DNA of 64,000 nt, taken from the NCBI GenBank assembly GCA_023105745.1, contig JALGQZ010000011.1, positions 49,958,698 through 50,022,697 on the forward strand, in the 5' to 3' direction. Source of the stretch: Austropuccinia psidii. Its lineage: Eukaryota; Basidiomycota; Pucciniomycetes; Pucciniales; Sphaerophragmiaceae. Shown here piece by piece: positions 36,641-49,489 of the stretch. Every line of letters starts with the position of its first letter. The stretch's first letter is position 1. The notes beneath the pieces were generated by a model that was not told where the DNA came from, did not search any database, and saw only the letters and a list, made by a program, of their open reading frames with translations. The position numbers and the translations under genes are program-made.

Positions 36641-38270
36641 GATGTTCCAGAAGCATCTTCTTCACAAATGTAAATAGTAGGAATCAGTGTTACAGACATA
36701 AACACTACCTTTTTGAAGAATTAAGGAACAGATATACTCAAGATAAAAATTGTAACATCCTATGCCAATTGCTTACTAAAGATCCTAAAGATAACTCCTT
36801 CATACATTTCTTTAATGAAATATGGAAAAGGTCATATGATTAAGGAATATTTAATTTACTTTATGGGATTATTTATCATAGGACAGAAAACACATGTGTA
36901 ATGAAAGTTGTGGGCAGGTCCTTAATCAATCTTGTGTTAAAATAATTTGATGACAGTCCCTTCTCAGGAAACCTATCTGAAGATAGAAAAACAGAGAAAA
37001 TTAAGACCTGAATATGGTGGCCAATGTGAAAAAAAGATTTTTCAGAAAACTGGAAAACCTGTGACAGATGTCAAAATTCAAATAAATCCACTGGAAAAGA
37101 TTTGGAGATATGATCAAATCCAGGAGCCCAGTAGACCTTTGGAAATTGGCCATATGGATTGGGTAACTGGCCTACCACCAGGAGGTGATAGAAGCTATAA
37201 TTCCTGCCTAGTTATTGTTTACACATTTAGTAAGACTAAAATCTTTTTACCATGTCACAGAGTTCATACAGCCGTGGATACATCCCTTTCAATATGAAAT
37301 AGAGTAGTATCATGTACTGGAATTTTCACAAACATTATTAGTGAAAGAGATCCAAATTTTACCTCAGTCCTATGGAAAAATCTTCACCAATTATTTGGGA
37401 CCAAACTATCCTTCTCTAAATCTTACAACCCACAAACTGATTGACTAGATGACAGAATAATTCATACCTTGGAAGACATGCTCAGAAAGATTTTTGCATA
37501 TGGGCTTGCTTAAAATTCCAAAATTATGATGGATTCACCCATGATTGGTGTATCCTTCTACCTTCACTTGAACTAGGATATAAAACATCTGTTAATTCCA
37601 GTACCAAACAAACCCCTGCTATTATAGAAAAAGGATGGAATCCCAGACCACCCCAAGATTCTTTGAGAAAGCATTTATTTGAGATACATTCCACAGATTT
37701 TAGCTTCAAAGGGTTTCTAGAAAAAAAGCTAGGAAACATGCAGTGAGATGTGTGGAGGACTCATTTGCATATGCCAAATGCAAATGGGATAAGTCACATG
37801 TTACTACAGAATTCAAGGTAGGAGACTTGGTACTTGTATCCACTACCAACTTTGATAAAATCAAAGGATTAAAGAATCTTAATTACTCTTTTGCAGGACC
37901 TATTGTCATTAAGGCCCTTCATGGAGAGAATTCTGTTGAAGTAGATTTATCTAAAGAGCTTAGTAACAAGCATCCTAAATTTCCAGTAAGCTTTATAAAA
38001 CCTTACAAATATTGTTATCCTGAAATGTTTTCCTGTATGAATAATGTTCCTTAGCATATACCTCCTGTTGAAACCTCTGGTACTAAGGAAATTGAAAAAT
38101 TTCTCAAAGAAAGAAAATTTAGGACTGAGAAAGTAAAGGAATACCTTTTCAGATACCGTGAACAAACTTGTGAAGATAAATGTTTAGCAGAAAAGGACAT
38201 ACCTCAACAACACAACTTCTCATAAGGTTAAGGCATACTGGAAATATCAAGATAACAGAGTAATATTATT
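36641..38270 (+). pseudogene. pol: Family 1 copy B integrase
   Basis: Pieces 36947-37297 and 37743-38054. The core keeps [13 protein letters not shown] (first Asp), but the second catalytic block is ISERDPNF (Asp to Glu) and the third is LDDRII where copy C reads LAERMI (Glu to Asp). The GPIVIKALHGEN block (GPF motif region) and a chromodomain-like tail, EYLFRYREQTCEDKCLAEKDI, are still readable near 37890-38210. Stops separate the pieces. Confidence 0.8.
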
Positions 38271-38275
38271 TTTTT

Positions 38276-38287
38276 AGGGGGAGGGAA
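38276..38287 (+). other. Family 1 copy B polypurine tract
   Basis: AGGGGGAGGGAA immediately before TGTGAGCC; identical to copy C. Confidence 0.8.
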
Positions 38288-40075
38288 TGTGAGCCTTAGA
38301 GGTATTTTCATACACCCAAAATGCCACAAAGAAGAAAATAAGCTATAGTCAAAAATAATAAATTTATTTTTAATATACAAACAAAATTGAAATATAAATA
38401 TATAAAATTTAAATACAAAAAGAAAGTTTATAATCATAATTTCACATTAAAATTACATTAAAATTCAAAAAATGTGAAAATATATTTTTACATGAAAAAT
38501 TAAAGTAAAAATAAATTTTCATCAAAAATATTGAAATAACAATATTTTTGGAAAAATTTTGATAAAAATGAATATAGATTTTTTTCCATTGAATAAACTC
38601 ATGAAAATTATTTTACCATTTGATTCCTCATAATATGTCAGGTGGGGTCACCTCTGAGTGAAGATTCTGTAACTCAACTCCAAATAGGCATAAATTAAGT
38701 TTTTAGTATTTTCTGTGTAAAAATCTGAAAATCCTCAAGCCTTCAACTTAATTTGCAGCACATGTGGTTTTTACCATCAATTTTTTATGTTAAAACATAG
38801 TTGTGGTTTGTAGCTTAGAGTTTATGAGGAATTGAAGTATTTTCAATCGAAATGTCAAAATGTGCACCTTTATTAAGTAAGTGGACTTGAATTTATATAT
38901 GTGTAATCAATAATTGGAGTTGTTTAGTTTTATTTCTGAATTGAAATACATGTGTAAAATTTAGCTATAGTACATGATGAGGAGTCAAAGAAAAAATAAA
39001 TTGGAAATATTAGTGTTGGGAGGAAAGGAATCTTGGCTTCAAGGGTGCTAGACTCGTCAAAATTCCTTTCTGGAATGTGTGATATGTCAAAATTCACATA
39101 AGAGCTCATTTCTTTTGCCCTGGAATTGAGTCACAGGGTCTGTGACTCAATTAATGATGAGGGTCTGATACCAACCAGGGAATTTTTAACTGTTTCCAAG
39201 AGCATAAACCTACCCTTGAGCTAGAATAAACTTAGTAAAATAAGATTTCAACTGGCTTTAAGGTCTCTTACACATGTTCTGACATGGTTTGAAGTCTATA
39301 AACCAAGTATAACTATAGAGATGGCTGGATTTCAGGACTAAAATGGCTGAAACAAGCCCTTTTTTGGGCCAAACCAGGGTTTAATGATGCCGTAATTGGC
39401 ATTTCTGTTGTCAGTGTGTTTCTCACAACTGATTATGGTAAATTTTACTTTTTTGAGTAAGATAATTGATGACTATAAAAGCATTTCTTCTTTTCCACAT
39501 TTTGCTCTTCATGTTGGAATCTTTTCCTTTTAAAATAATTTAAACACTATCAAACCAATTAATAAAATATTCCAACCACCAATTGTAGATCATTTTAAAC
39601 CTTTAAGACATGTGAAAAACTTTATAATCATTATGTGAAATTCTTATAATCCTTTTTACCCTTGAGCCACCCCAAAAGTGAATTAAAGAACCTTTCATCA
39701 TTAAAAACTTTTTCACTTTAATTCCAAAATCATTCTGGTTGATTTTGTGCATGTTTTCTCTTTAATATTATCTTTAGAGACTCTTCTCTCATATTAATTG
39801 CCTGCATTTATTTTCTCAATTAATTTCACTCAAAATTTCTTTTGTAGCCATCAATATCTCTTGTATAGTATTTCTAATGAATTTCTATTGCTGGTAAAAT
39901 AATAAATCTTCCTAATATTATTTTTTTATACTAACAAAGTTAAAAACAATAAATTTTGCTTGTTTTCCCTTGAAATTATTCTATTGAACTGTTTTTAATT
40001 AAATTTTACCTAAAACAAATTCGGAGGACAGGAAAGGAACTTTCTTTTTAATCAAAGTTTTGTATCCAAACCACA
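38288..40075 (+). mobile_element. Family 1 copy B, 3' LTR
   Basis: TGTGAGCCTTAGAGG to about TATCCAAACCACA. The end is altered compared with CACCTTACA in other copies, so the exact boundary is uncertain by a few bases. TATA-like TATAAAA at 39474-39480. Confidence 0.82.
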
Positions 40076-42678
40076 AAGTTGCCTTTTTGGTGGGGTGAAA
40101 GCCAAAAAGTGAAAAGTCAATTCTTGAATATTATCATTTTATTTTTAACTCCAACTTACAAAATATTTCCAAGATGGAATTACAATAGATTCATACCTTC
40201 TGAGATATGAAGTAATTATTTTTGATTCTATCCCCACATATAATTACAGATTAACTGAAAAAAGCAAGATCAATCATTTGTCCCAATATGATACCAAAAG
40301 GGCTTCTGTGCACACATTTTCATACTAAAATATATCTTTCTTAATTTAGAAATATTCTTTGATTTATGAGCTTTGTAAGTACACATATGGTGGAAATTTG
40401 AAAAAGGGTCCTTTTATAATATTAATCAATAAATTGAATACAAGCTTCATCCTACTCTTTGTAAAAAGGAAACTAAGAAATAAAAACAATCCTTTATGTG
40501 GAGTACTATGATGATTTTCTATATAAAGCATTAAGAAAACTGATTTGAGACAGATGAAACATCTCCACACTAAGTGTGAGTCTCTTTACTTCCTCAGTGA
40601 ATCTTAATGGCATAGAAAAACCAAATAAGTTAAGATTTATTTTGTGATAAGCTCAAATATCAATATCTAATTTCTCAATATGAAAGGTTTTGTGTGGTTC
40701 AGTGTCCAAATTTTCACCTTTTTGGAAAGGTTTTGGTGTTAGTTTCCTCATTCTGTACCAAATTCAAACATATAAAATCCAGGTTATTTGAGAGTTTGAC
40801 ATCATTCAGATGAGTCATTTATATCTGATGAGGGAGGCATGACCTAATCAAAATGTGGAAGGGTAAAAAGGAAAAGCACCAAACTTGATTCCCCAATTTG
40901 GCTCAACCATAAAATGAGAGCCAAAAACAATAGAAGAAACCTGCTTTCTAAAGAGGGAAGAAGTAATTGGTAAATTATTTGGTTGGTATAGGGACATCCA
41001 TGAAAATAATGCTCAGGTTTCCTGATAAATCTTCAATCAGCAGTGACAATAAAAATGACACTCATTAAAAACAATTTAATGCAATAAAGGCTCTTAAAGA
41101 CTTATTTAATGGCTTATCAATTTATAATAAAAAAGTAACCGGTCTTCATTACAATTTATAATTTGAGACAGCTATATTTTGGCAATGTATGAAAATTCAT
41201 CAAAATACTTTTAGAACTCAATACTTTATTGGATACTTTATTTTTTTCATGTGGAAATGTAATTTTATTCTCTTAAGCTTAAGCTTAACAAAAAAATTAT
41301 ATTTGAATATTTATTTCACAAATTCCAAGGCAATTTCATTCAAACTTATGACATCTGGCTATTATTGGCTTCACCAGGTGCCCCTCTTAGAATCCCATGT
41401 TTGTTTTCATTTTTATCTTCCTGGCCTACTTTATAATATTTATTCTTTCCCTTACTTACTAGATGGTCTGGGAGGCAGTAAGATAAAAATATAAAAGTGT
41501 ATTGAACTGGAACAGCATATTCAATTAGCCTCTGAAAGATTGGATATTTCAACTTCAAAAACATCAAAAACCCTTTCAATAACATTCCTTAGGTATGAAT
41601 ATCTCAAATTTAAGAGCTACTGATTTGTCTGAGGTCTTAATCCCCCAAAAAAGGTCAATGAGAATTGGGAGGAAAATAATTTACAATGATAAAAAGTACT
41701 TACCTAATTTGATCCCGGGCCTGCTCACAAAGGCTGTAATTGTTTCCCTTGTAAGGAGTAAAGAAAGGATTTTTATGGGAATATCTATAATTTACCAATA
41801 ATTATACATTTTGAGGGACATAAAGTTTTCATTTTAAGCATTTTTCAACACCCTAAATTCATGAGTACTACCCTCTCTCCCAAAACACATATATGAAGCT
41901 TACATGTTGTAGTTAACAGAATTAAAGACCTTTTGTGAGATTATTCCTTTATGGCTATTCCAAATTCCCTGATATTTGAAAAGAACCTTTTCAGAAATGA
42001 AATTTTCATCTATGAAGCCAATTCAGAAACAAAATTTTGAAACTTTTTCATTCTGTGAAATCTCTTTGGTAATAGTATTGCCTGTGGGCAGGGTGGAATA
42101 TTCAGGATGAAGTGAGCACAACTCTCAAACTAATCCATTAAAAGAACTGTAGATTTTTCTCTGGCCTCTTTGAAAACTCTCTCGATTATTCTGTGTTTAT
42201 TTAAAATTTGAATTTATTAACAGAAAAATATCACTATCTTTTCTGTTGCCATGATATGTTTTCAATTATTCAATAAGATTTTTTCTTCTAAGTAATCTAT
42301 GCGTTCAAAAAGATCTCTTTTTTAATGTAGAGTACTAAAATAAGTCTATCAGGGGAGCTTCCAAAAGATCTCCCATATATGAACTTCCACAAAGAAATCT
42401 AGTTTGGAATTATTTTCAGTCTTTTAGCTCAATGATGACTATACATTCCAGAATAAAGTAAAGTGATATAAGGGTTAACTGTTTGCTGTTTATTGAGGTA
42501 TAATGAAATTATTGAGGGATTACCTTTGGTTAATTAAAGTTAAAGCTTACTTATAAATAGCTTGAAGGCACATGTCCACCTTTTACTTTGTATTCACAGG
42601 AAGATTTAAGTTTTGATGTAAAATTCTTTTTTCATCATATACATTTTCACCAAAAGGTTGGAAGCAATAAGCTCTCAA
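40076..42678. other. Unassigned DNA, no gene recognised
   Basis: Moderately AT-rich. A 101-codon plus-strand ORF (41189-41494), a 79-codon minus-strand ORF (41346-41585) and a 68-codon ORF (41595-41801) have no recognisable family. The part around 40700-41000 is less AT-rich than its surroundings, but I could not read a continuous protein from it. Confidence 0.45.
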
Positions 42679-42683
42679 CATGA

Positions 42684-42860
42684 GAAAATTGGCTGCACAT
42701 GACAGCAGGTGTTGCATTTGAAAACTAGCTTGGACACAGAATAGAATGAGCTTTTATCCCTCCTCTGAAGTGGGTTTTAACCAGGATTCTAATTTTCATT
42801 GATATTCCAGGCTCTGCCAAGCCACTAGAATATAAAGAAGTTTTTGAGATTATTTTCTTT
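42684..42860 (+). pseudogene. Coding-like motif of 4-kb repeat, copy 1 left end
   Basis: Plus-strand reading MRKLAAHDSRCCI, stop, KLAWT..., then SSEVGFNQDSNF, aligns with the minus-strand reading at the other end of the repeat (MRTVATPDSRYCIWNLKWE...TEIEFQNGSF). Function unknown. Confidence 0.4.
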
Positions 42861-43669
42861 TGATTCTATACAATACACATATATTTCATTATATGAGATA
42901 TCTTCAGAGATTTTGATTGTTGGAAAAGGCTTTGCATTATATTTTCATCTTCATGTAGATATTGCATGCTATAATCATTCTACCCAAAATATATATTCTT
43001 AGTTTAAACATTTGTATTTGTCTTTTGAAGGCTTTCATAAGTAAATCTTAGTTCCCAAAATAAATGAAACCCTTATATTGCTTAAATAACTCCCTACTTT
43101 TGACATATCCTTACATGAATTTATATCTTTTCTTCAAAGTTTTTCTTGGAAAACATCCTCCCCTTAATCAAATTGTCATCTTGAGGAGGAAAATAATTTT
43201 CCTTTTTATATAATCAGCTTTCTCAAAATTCAAAATAAATAAATGGAGTACTGCAAACATTTTTCATGAATGGAATTATTCAGAAATAAAAAGTACAAAC
43301 AATAGAAAATATCTCAATTATTGTTCAGGATATTCTCAATATCATTATTATCATGAGTTCCATTTCAGTTTCTAATTTTTGTTATCATTATTGGATCTTA
43401 TCAATTTTTCCCATGAGGAAATCTTAAACATCTCTTTTTTTAGGAAAAGATGCCTTATTTTGGCTTTTTTGAATTATTTTCTTATTGAAAAAACAAGTAG
43501 TGGGGTCTTTGAGGTGAATCCTGAAACTGAAAAAGGAGTTCAAATTCTTATTAATATTCAAAATTCAGAATCAAAGGGAGAAAAATGGTAAAAATGCTAA
43601 TAATCTTCAATGCAGGAGGCATTTCAGATCCCACTATTGTAAACTTGTCGACAATTGTCAATAATTTTA

Positions 43670-43698
43670 CAGTAGCAGGTGCTACAGGACTGCTACTG
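43670..43698. repeat. 29-bp imperfect palindrome with CAGTAGCAGG ends
   Basis: CAGTAGCAGG...CTGCTACTG with a 9-bp centre. The same inverted ends bound the 403-bp insertion at 52591-52993 in the other copy of the 4-kb repeat, so this could be a collapsed version of that MITE. Confidence 0.6.
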
Positions 43699-46471
43699 TA
43701 ATCCTCAGTATTACAGTATAAAACAAAAACCTATAAAAATGTAAAAATTTGTAAATTTGTAAATACTAAAGAGAGCTTATGCAAACCCAAAAAGTAACAC
43801 GAAAAAACAAAAAAAACAATGATATCATCAAATAAAATAAAATTCATTAAAAATTGATAATCAAATTAAAAAAGTAAACTACCATAGCTAAAGAAATATT
43901 TACATTAGAAAAAGAAGAGTTTCTTTAGATATTTTATCAGAAAAAAATTAAAAAATAATTTCAATTCAAGATATAGAAATATATAGCTCCTTCTCCATGG
44001 GTTTTTTTATCATTCATTCTTTGAGGTCAATTTATCCTCTGAGTTTAACTTTTCAATAAAAAAGTGTTTTTGTGTTTCCCATTTTTACAATAAACAAGGA
44101 AGATAGATCATGTTCAATTTAGACCAAGAAAATTTGGTAAGGAATAATAGGAAACTTATGAATTAAATACCCTAACTATCATATTATTTTAATAAATTCC
44201 ATATCAAATTGGATTTTAAGAGATGGGGACCAAATAATTGCATATCTCAGAGATATCTGAATATAACTGTTTCAGTGTCAATACAAATAGTCTTCCACAA
44301 ACTTTATATCACTGTGACTCTGTTTAAATAAAATCAAGCCTCAAATTGAGTTCTTTATGATAATTCTTCAAATCTTCAGACCAATGTTATTATTTTGAAA
44401 GATAAACCTTGCAAATTTTGATTGGATTTACTTTTACACAAGCCAATTATTAATAAACTACATGGATTATAAATTAAGTGTATTAAAATTACTTTAATTA
44501 TGAGTTTGGACATTTCTTATGGGGAACTTTTAACAAAGTACCCTACAAAAACCATACAAAATCTTAGTATATACCTCGTGAAAGGCTCAAAAATCAAATG
44601 CATAAATTTCAGATGTAATATTGACTATGTTCCAAAGCTAGCTGGATATGGCTCTGAAGTAATATTTGCATCACTTTGATATTCCTTCTGGAAAATTTCA
44701 AGTTGATTTCTGTGGTTCCTCACTTTAAAAATATAAAATGACAGAATGTTATAGGCTATTAATAAATATAAAAAAGCATAAAAGAAAAGAAGGAACCCTA
44801 CTTTTATTTTCTTTTGAAAATATTCAAAAGGTATAAATATATAATTCTACTTACCTCACTTTGGAAATTACTCTTGGTTACAGATTTACTATTCTTTTCA
44901 GGTTTAAGATATTTGTCATCATAAATTAATTTTCATAGAGCTCTAATATTCTTGATGAATAAAACTCAGAAAATATATTTGGTAATATAAACCATTTATC
45001 CCAATCATTTCATCTTAAAGTAACATGAATATCAGTTATTGAAAAAAAATTGGATCATTTTTTTACTTATTCAAAAATAAGTAATTTTCAACTATTCCGA
45101 ATTTCTATCCAATACTCATATCTAATTCAAAATAATTCTTCAAAATAATTCAAAGATTTTCCCTTCATAAATTTAAGAAAAATTTAACTTGGAGAGGTTA
45201 GAAATTTTATTTCTCAAATTTTCTTATTAATTTCAGTTTTTTGACTGTTGTCAATTGGATAAATTGAAGAATTACTCCAAAATAATTAGGTCTATAGACC
45301 CATTGAATAAAACCAAAAATCTTTATTTATTAGCAAATTTAGAACTCTCCACACATTCCAATTATTACAGAATCTATTAAGCCTGCATAAGAAAAAAGAA
45401 AAGGAATGCCTATGAAATATAAAAAATATAATTCAAAGATAAGCAAAATAGGAAATGAGCTTGATGGCATATTTCAAAATAAGAAAATTTTTTAAGCTAA
45501 GATTGAACATATAAATAAGCTGATTTCAACTTCACTTGAATATAGAATATATAACTGCAGTGGATTCATATGAAGTATAGAAGTATTAGGGGCTGTAGCT
45601 ATATCATATCTCTTGATATATAATCTCCCCTGAATTTTTCAAAATTATATCTCAAGAAATCAATAATTTCTAAAAGATTATATTTTCCTTTGAAAGGTTT
45701 GAATATGAGCTAAGTACAGATTGTTATTTCTCAAAAATCAATTTTTCAATAGAAATATACCAACTGATACATAAATTGTTAATAATTAAACCATTCTATT
45801 CTAAATAAATCTAAAAAAGCTGTTTTTAGAGGAAAATTAAATTAACTATGATTTGTGTATTCCATGGATCTTTCCTGAAATAAACAATTATCCTCCATTT
45901 ACACCTTGGGATGAGCTCATACTAAGATTTCCCAAAAATAAGATAAGGGAAGTATATTCAGCTGAAAATTATCACATACTCTGGTTATAAGTGAAAAATC
46001 CCTCTACAGAGTTTTTAAAGCCAGAATACTGGCAATATCTCCTTAATGTGTACTTTATTTTTAAAATCACTCCTTGAAGTATAATTTGTGTAATTAAGAT
46101 TGAGGTTCTTTTTCAAATTTGAAATAAGTAATTTTGGTATAAGAAGAGAAGGTAAACAGGTGTATTATGTTCCACTAAATACAGAATTTGATAAGACACA
46201 TAAATTTCATTTTAGGGGTTATCTTTCATAATATCTATATCCTCAGGAAATATTCAAGTAATTGAGACTTTTTCTCATCAATTAAAGATCTCAAAATACA
46301 GTGTTTCAAGTGTTAATATTCTTTAGCTATGGCTTTTTGTAACTCAGCTGGTGAAGCTTTAATCTATATGTAAATATTCATAATACATACCATAAAGGTT
46401 GAATTTTTTTCTGAAGGACATGATATTAATGAATAAAGAAATGAAAATACAGAGGGAATCAAATTAATTCT

Positions 46472-46717
46472 TTAAAATGTGTTTTTGATCCACTGAGCTT
46501 TGATTGACCTGTCAAAACAATAATATTCAGGAAACTCAATTATTTTTTGTGGCTTGAATATGTGGCTTGAAATTCTTCCAAAACTTCCATTTTGAAATTC
46601 AATCTCTGTTCTAGATCCCACTTGTATCAAATTTAATTCCCATTTCAAATTCCAAATGCAATACCTGCTGTCAGGTGTAGCCACTGTTCTCATGGTGTCT
46701 GTGGGGATGCAGAACAA
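46472..46717 (-). pseudogene. Coding-like relic of 4-kb repeat, copy 1 right end (81 codons)
   Basis: An open frame of 81 codons (MFCIPTDTMRTVATPDSRYC... ending AQWIKNTF). Its residues 9-60 align without a gap to the minus-strand reading at about 59110-59300: shared R-x-C-I-W-N-L-K, L-I-x-V-G-x-R-x-E, and a later Y-x-C...V/I-K-A-Q block. Similar readings appear at the two left ends (42684+, 51643+). Four related readings suggest a coding origin. I do not recognise the family and see no motif beyond a Trp/Cys core. The start Met is uncertain; CCACAG just upstream could be a splice acceptor. Confidence 0.45.
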
Positions 46718-48600
46718 GACCTTAACAAATATTAGTTTTAGACTTTCTTCAAATATTAATTTTCATATATTGTTTACGCCTTCAGTTTAATATAAGAGAA
46801 ATTACACCAAACTAGGTATTTTGTGGTTGATTTTTCTCATATTAATAAAGTATTTCCTCAAAATAAGAGGGTTTTTTGAAAGAACTTTTTTCATTTTAGT
46901 AGATGAAAATTGAGATATTTTTCTTTATTTAAAAAAGTAATAATGTACCTTAAGCTCATAAGAGGTTTCTCAATGATTTGACATGATTTAATTTATTAGC
47001 AGTTGAAAAATCTTAGGACACCCTCACTATTATTTTTATTTTGATTATTTTTCAAGGTGTTATTTTGATATGATATTTAATGAATATCTTCTAGTTAATT
47101 AATTATCATTAGAAATAAATTAATTAAATTAGAGAAAATTATGCATATATTATCATCCCTAACTATTTCTCCAAAACTTGTTCAATTCTTCATTTAAAAT
47201 AATTTCCACATCTTTTATTCAAATATTAAGGTGATTTATATGAAATACACCTTAATTGATTTCATTTGAAGTTAATTTATTAATTTAATGAGGGAAAATG
47301 TAAAAAAGTATATAAGATTATTCCTGATTTTTTGAGATACTATACATATATCAAACTAACCTTAGCATATGGATCAATATTAATCCTTATACTTCATATC
47401 TGGGTCTTTTTAAAGCAATTTTTTTATTATTCACGTATCCAAATAGTTTTTCGGTTCAAAAAATCCATAAAAATTTAAACCTGAGATAATATGCAAAAGC
47501 TTCTAGGCTTATTCTTCAATTTCATAAAAATCGTGTTAAGCTTTTTTATTTATTCTTTATTGGTTTTCCCTTCCAAAACGTTTGATCAAAATGAAAATTA
47601 ATAAATATTTATTATGAAGAAATCAATCAAGTAAAATTATTCCTTTATAAAAAATATATAGAATTTTTTTTTGAATAGAACAAGAATTATAAGCTATTCA
47701 ACTAAAGAAATATTAGGCAAAGGCTTCCTGTTTTGTTTTCAGTTTTAATAATTAAGTAAAAAGAGATATAAGCTTTGTCCATTCGCTAATTATTTTTACT
47801 CTTGTAAGGAATCAATGAATTAAATTGTTGTCAAAATATTTTTTTAATTATGGTAGTTATTAAGAGACCGGGTAAGCTACTACTATCTTAATGGTTTAAA
47901 ATTATTTATGAATAAATTTTTCTATAAATTTGAGAAAAAAAAATTATTTCATTTTATTTAATCGCTTCTGATTGAAAGAAAAAGGATAGATTTCACTTTA
48001 AAGCTATTATTATTTGAACTTTTGAAAGAACTTCAGTTTTATTTTACTCCGTGTTCCTTTTTCCTGATTATTTTAAAGAGAATTGATATTGAGTATTTAA
48101 ACAGTTTCACTCTAACTTATACTTTTCTCCAAGCTCAAAAGATCATAAAACAAATAAATAAAACTTTTTTTCATCTGTTAAAAATTCATATCAAATTATT
48201 TTAAACATGAGATAATTACTGATTCTCTGAAACGTTTATGTATTTGTGATAGATGAGTAAAGCTTCAAGAATTCAAAGAGAAAAAACAGAAGACTTTTTT
48301 CAAAATACTGTAAAATTTAATTTGAAATCAGTTATTGTAAAAATGATTTCAGGAAAAATCTATTTTTGTTTTCAGGTCTCCATCATAAATTCAGAAAGAT
48401 AAACTCAATATGATTTGAATATTTTTAAAATATATCTATAAACCGTTGAAATTTTTCCTATTATTAGAAAACCATTGCAAAACTCAAAAAAAGAGAACCA
48501 TTTCTGGTAATTAATTTCAAGTGTTGGTAAACCCACATTAGCAACTTATTAAAAACATGCAAGCCCTTAAATGTTTTTTCCATAAACTGGCAAAAACACC
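46695..48600. other. AT-rich DNA, no feature recognised
   Basis: Very AT-rich with several A or T runs. A 60-codon ORF at 48022-48204 is unsupported. Confidence 0.5.
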
Positions 48601-48654
48601 TAAGGGGTGTTTTTTAATTGAAATGTAGCTTAAAAGCACCTTTATAGGTTAAAA

Positions 48655-49115
48655 CCCCATTTATGGCATTGTTAATTCCATTTATGGAATTTCTATGGCA
48701 TCGTTTATTCCATTTATGGCACTTTTAATTCTATAAATGGCATTTTTATGTTAGTGTTGATGCCATAAATCGCACCGTTAATACCACTTATGGCATTTCT
48801 ATGTCATTTTCGAAGCCATTTATGGCACTGTTAATGCCATAAATTGTTTTTTTATTCTGTTTTTAATTTTATGAATGACATTATCATTCTGTTGTTGATT
48901 CCATTTATGGCACTGTAAATAATTCCATAAATGGTATAAATCTTACGGTTAATGCCATTTATGGCATTGTTATGGCACTGTGCATGAGCTTTATGACATT
49001 ATTATGTCATTGTTGATGCCATTTATGCCACTGTTATTGCCATGAATGGCATTTGAAACTTCACTAACTACATAAATTACATTTTTAATTCCATTGATGT
49101 CATAAATGGCATTTT
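48655..49115. repeat. Array of CCATTTATGG / CCATAAATGG half-palindromes
   Basis: About fifteen copies of a core close to TGCCATTTATGGCA or its reverse complement, in alternating orientation and spaced roughly 20-35 bp, linked by CTGTTAAT, TTTTTATG and TTGTTGAT pieces. Clear cores lie near 48658, 48679, 48711, 48763, 48785, 48817, 48900, 48956, 49018, 49041 and 49101. Each core can pair with its neighbour, so the array could fold into serial hairpins. No protein reading is conserved across it. Confidence 0.75.
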
Positions 49116-49132
49116 AAATTTACTCAAAAAAA

Positions 49133-49486
49133 ATGAACAAAAAACATAAAAAAAGGACTTTTTGGGCCTACAATTGTCCCACCCAAAAACAATTCCAAAA
49201 GTTTTGGTTTCTGGGTTTTGATTCTCAAGGCTCTTCCCTTCATTTTGAAGAAAAATTATGGAAATTCATAAGTGGGAACATTTTTAATGGATTTTTCAAA
49301 AACTTGGGCCATTTTTGCCAAATTGGCCAAATTGGAGAAATTTGGCAAAAAAAAATGAAACAATTTGGGGATCTTCACATCCCATGTTGGAAAAAATATG
49401 GAAAAAAAGAAGAAAATTTCTCAAAACTAAGCCTGAGGAATTTTTTTACAAAAACAATTTCAGAGCTTATGTGTGTTAACCAATAA
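49133..49486 (+). other. Doubtful 117-codon ORF next to the array
   Basis: Begins MNKKHKKRTFWAYNC and is unusually rich in Phe, Lys and Trp. The part at 49300-49350 is built from GCCAAATTGG-like palindromic words (GCCATTTTTGCCAAATTGGCC, quoted in pieces GCCATTTTTG and CCAAATTGGCC), so the frame may be a by-product of repeated DNA. No second copy is seen in the window. I do not recognise a family and do not call it a gene. Confidence 0.25.
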
Positions 49487-49489
49487 CCT

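Larger units (their letters stand above)
30204..40075 (+). mobile_element. Family 1 Ty3/gypsy retrotransposon, copy B, strongly decayed
   Basis: Direct LTRs (30204-31960 and 38288-40075) enclose gag-PR-RT-RNaseH-IN on the plus strand, in the same order as copy A. Coding pieces fall in all three frames, with stops throughout, and RT, RNase H and IN have each lost catalytic residues. No clean 5-bp target duplication is seen (TTTTC left, AAGTT right). This is the oldest-looking of the three copies. Confidence 0.88.
42679..46694. repeat. Unclassified 4-kb repeat, copy 1
   Basis: Two blocks of this stretch recur in order and orientation at 51642-59300: 42679-43800 with 51642-53010, and about 44600-46694 with 57320-59300. 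The left end (CATGAGAAAATTGGCTGCAC, 42679) and the reverse complement of the right end (CATGAGAACAGTGGCTACAC, from 46694) match for about 45 bp, so the ends are inverted copies. No target duplication was recognised. Possible identities are a TIR DNA transposon remnant or an inverted pair of gene relics that was later duplicated. Confidence 0.6.

Noticed and set aside
40550..41100. Possible host gene in less AT-rich DNA
   Set aside because: No frame gives a continuous or spliced protein-like reading I could defend.
48655..49115. CRISPR-like array
   Set aside because: Repeats alternate in orientation, spacing is irregular, cores are imperfect, and the DNA is eukaryotic.
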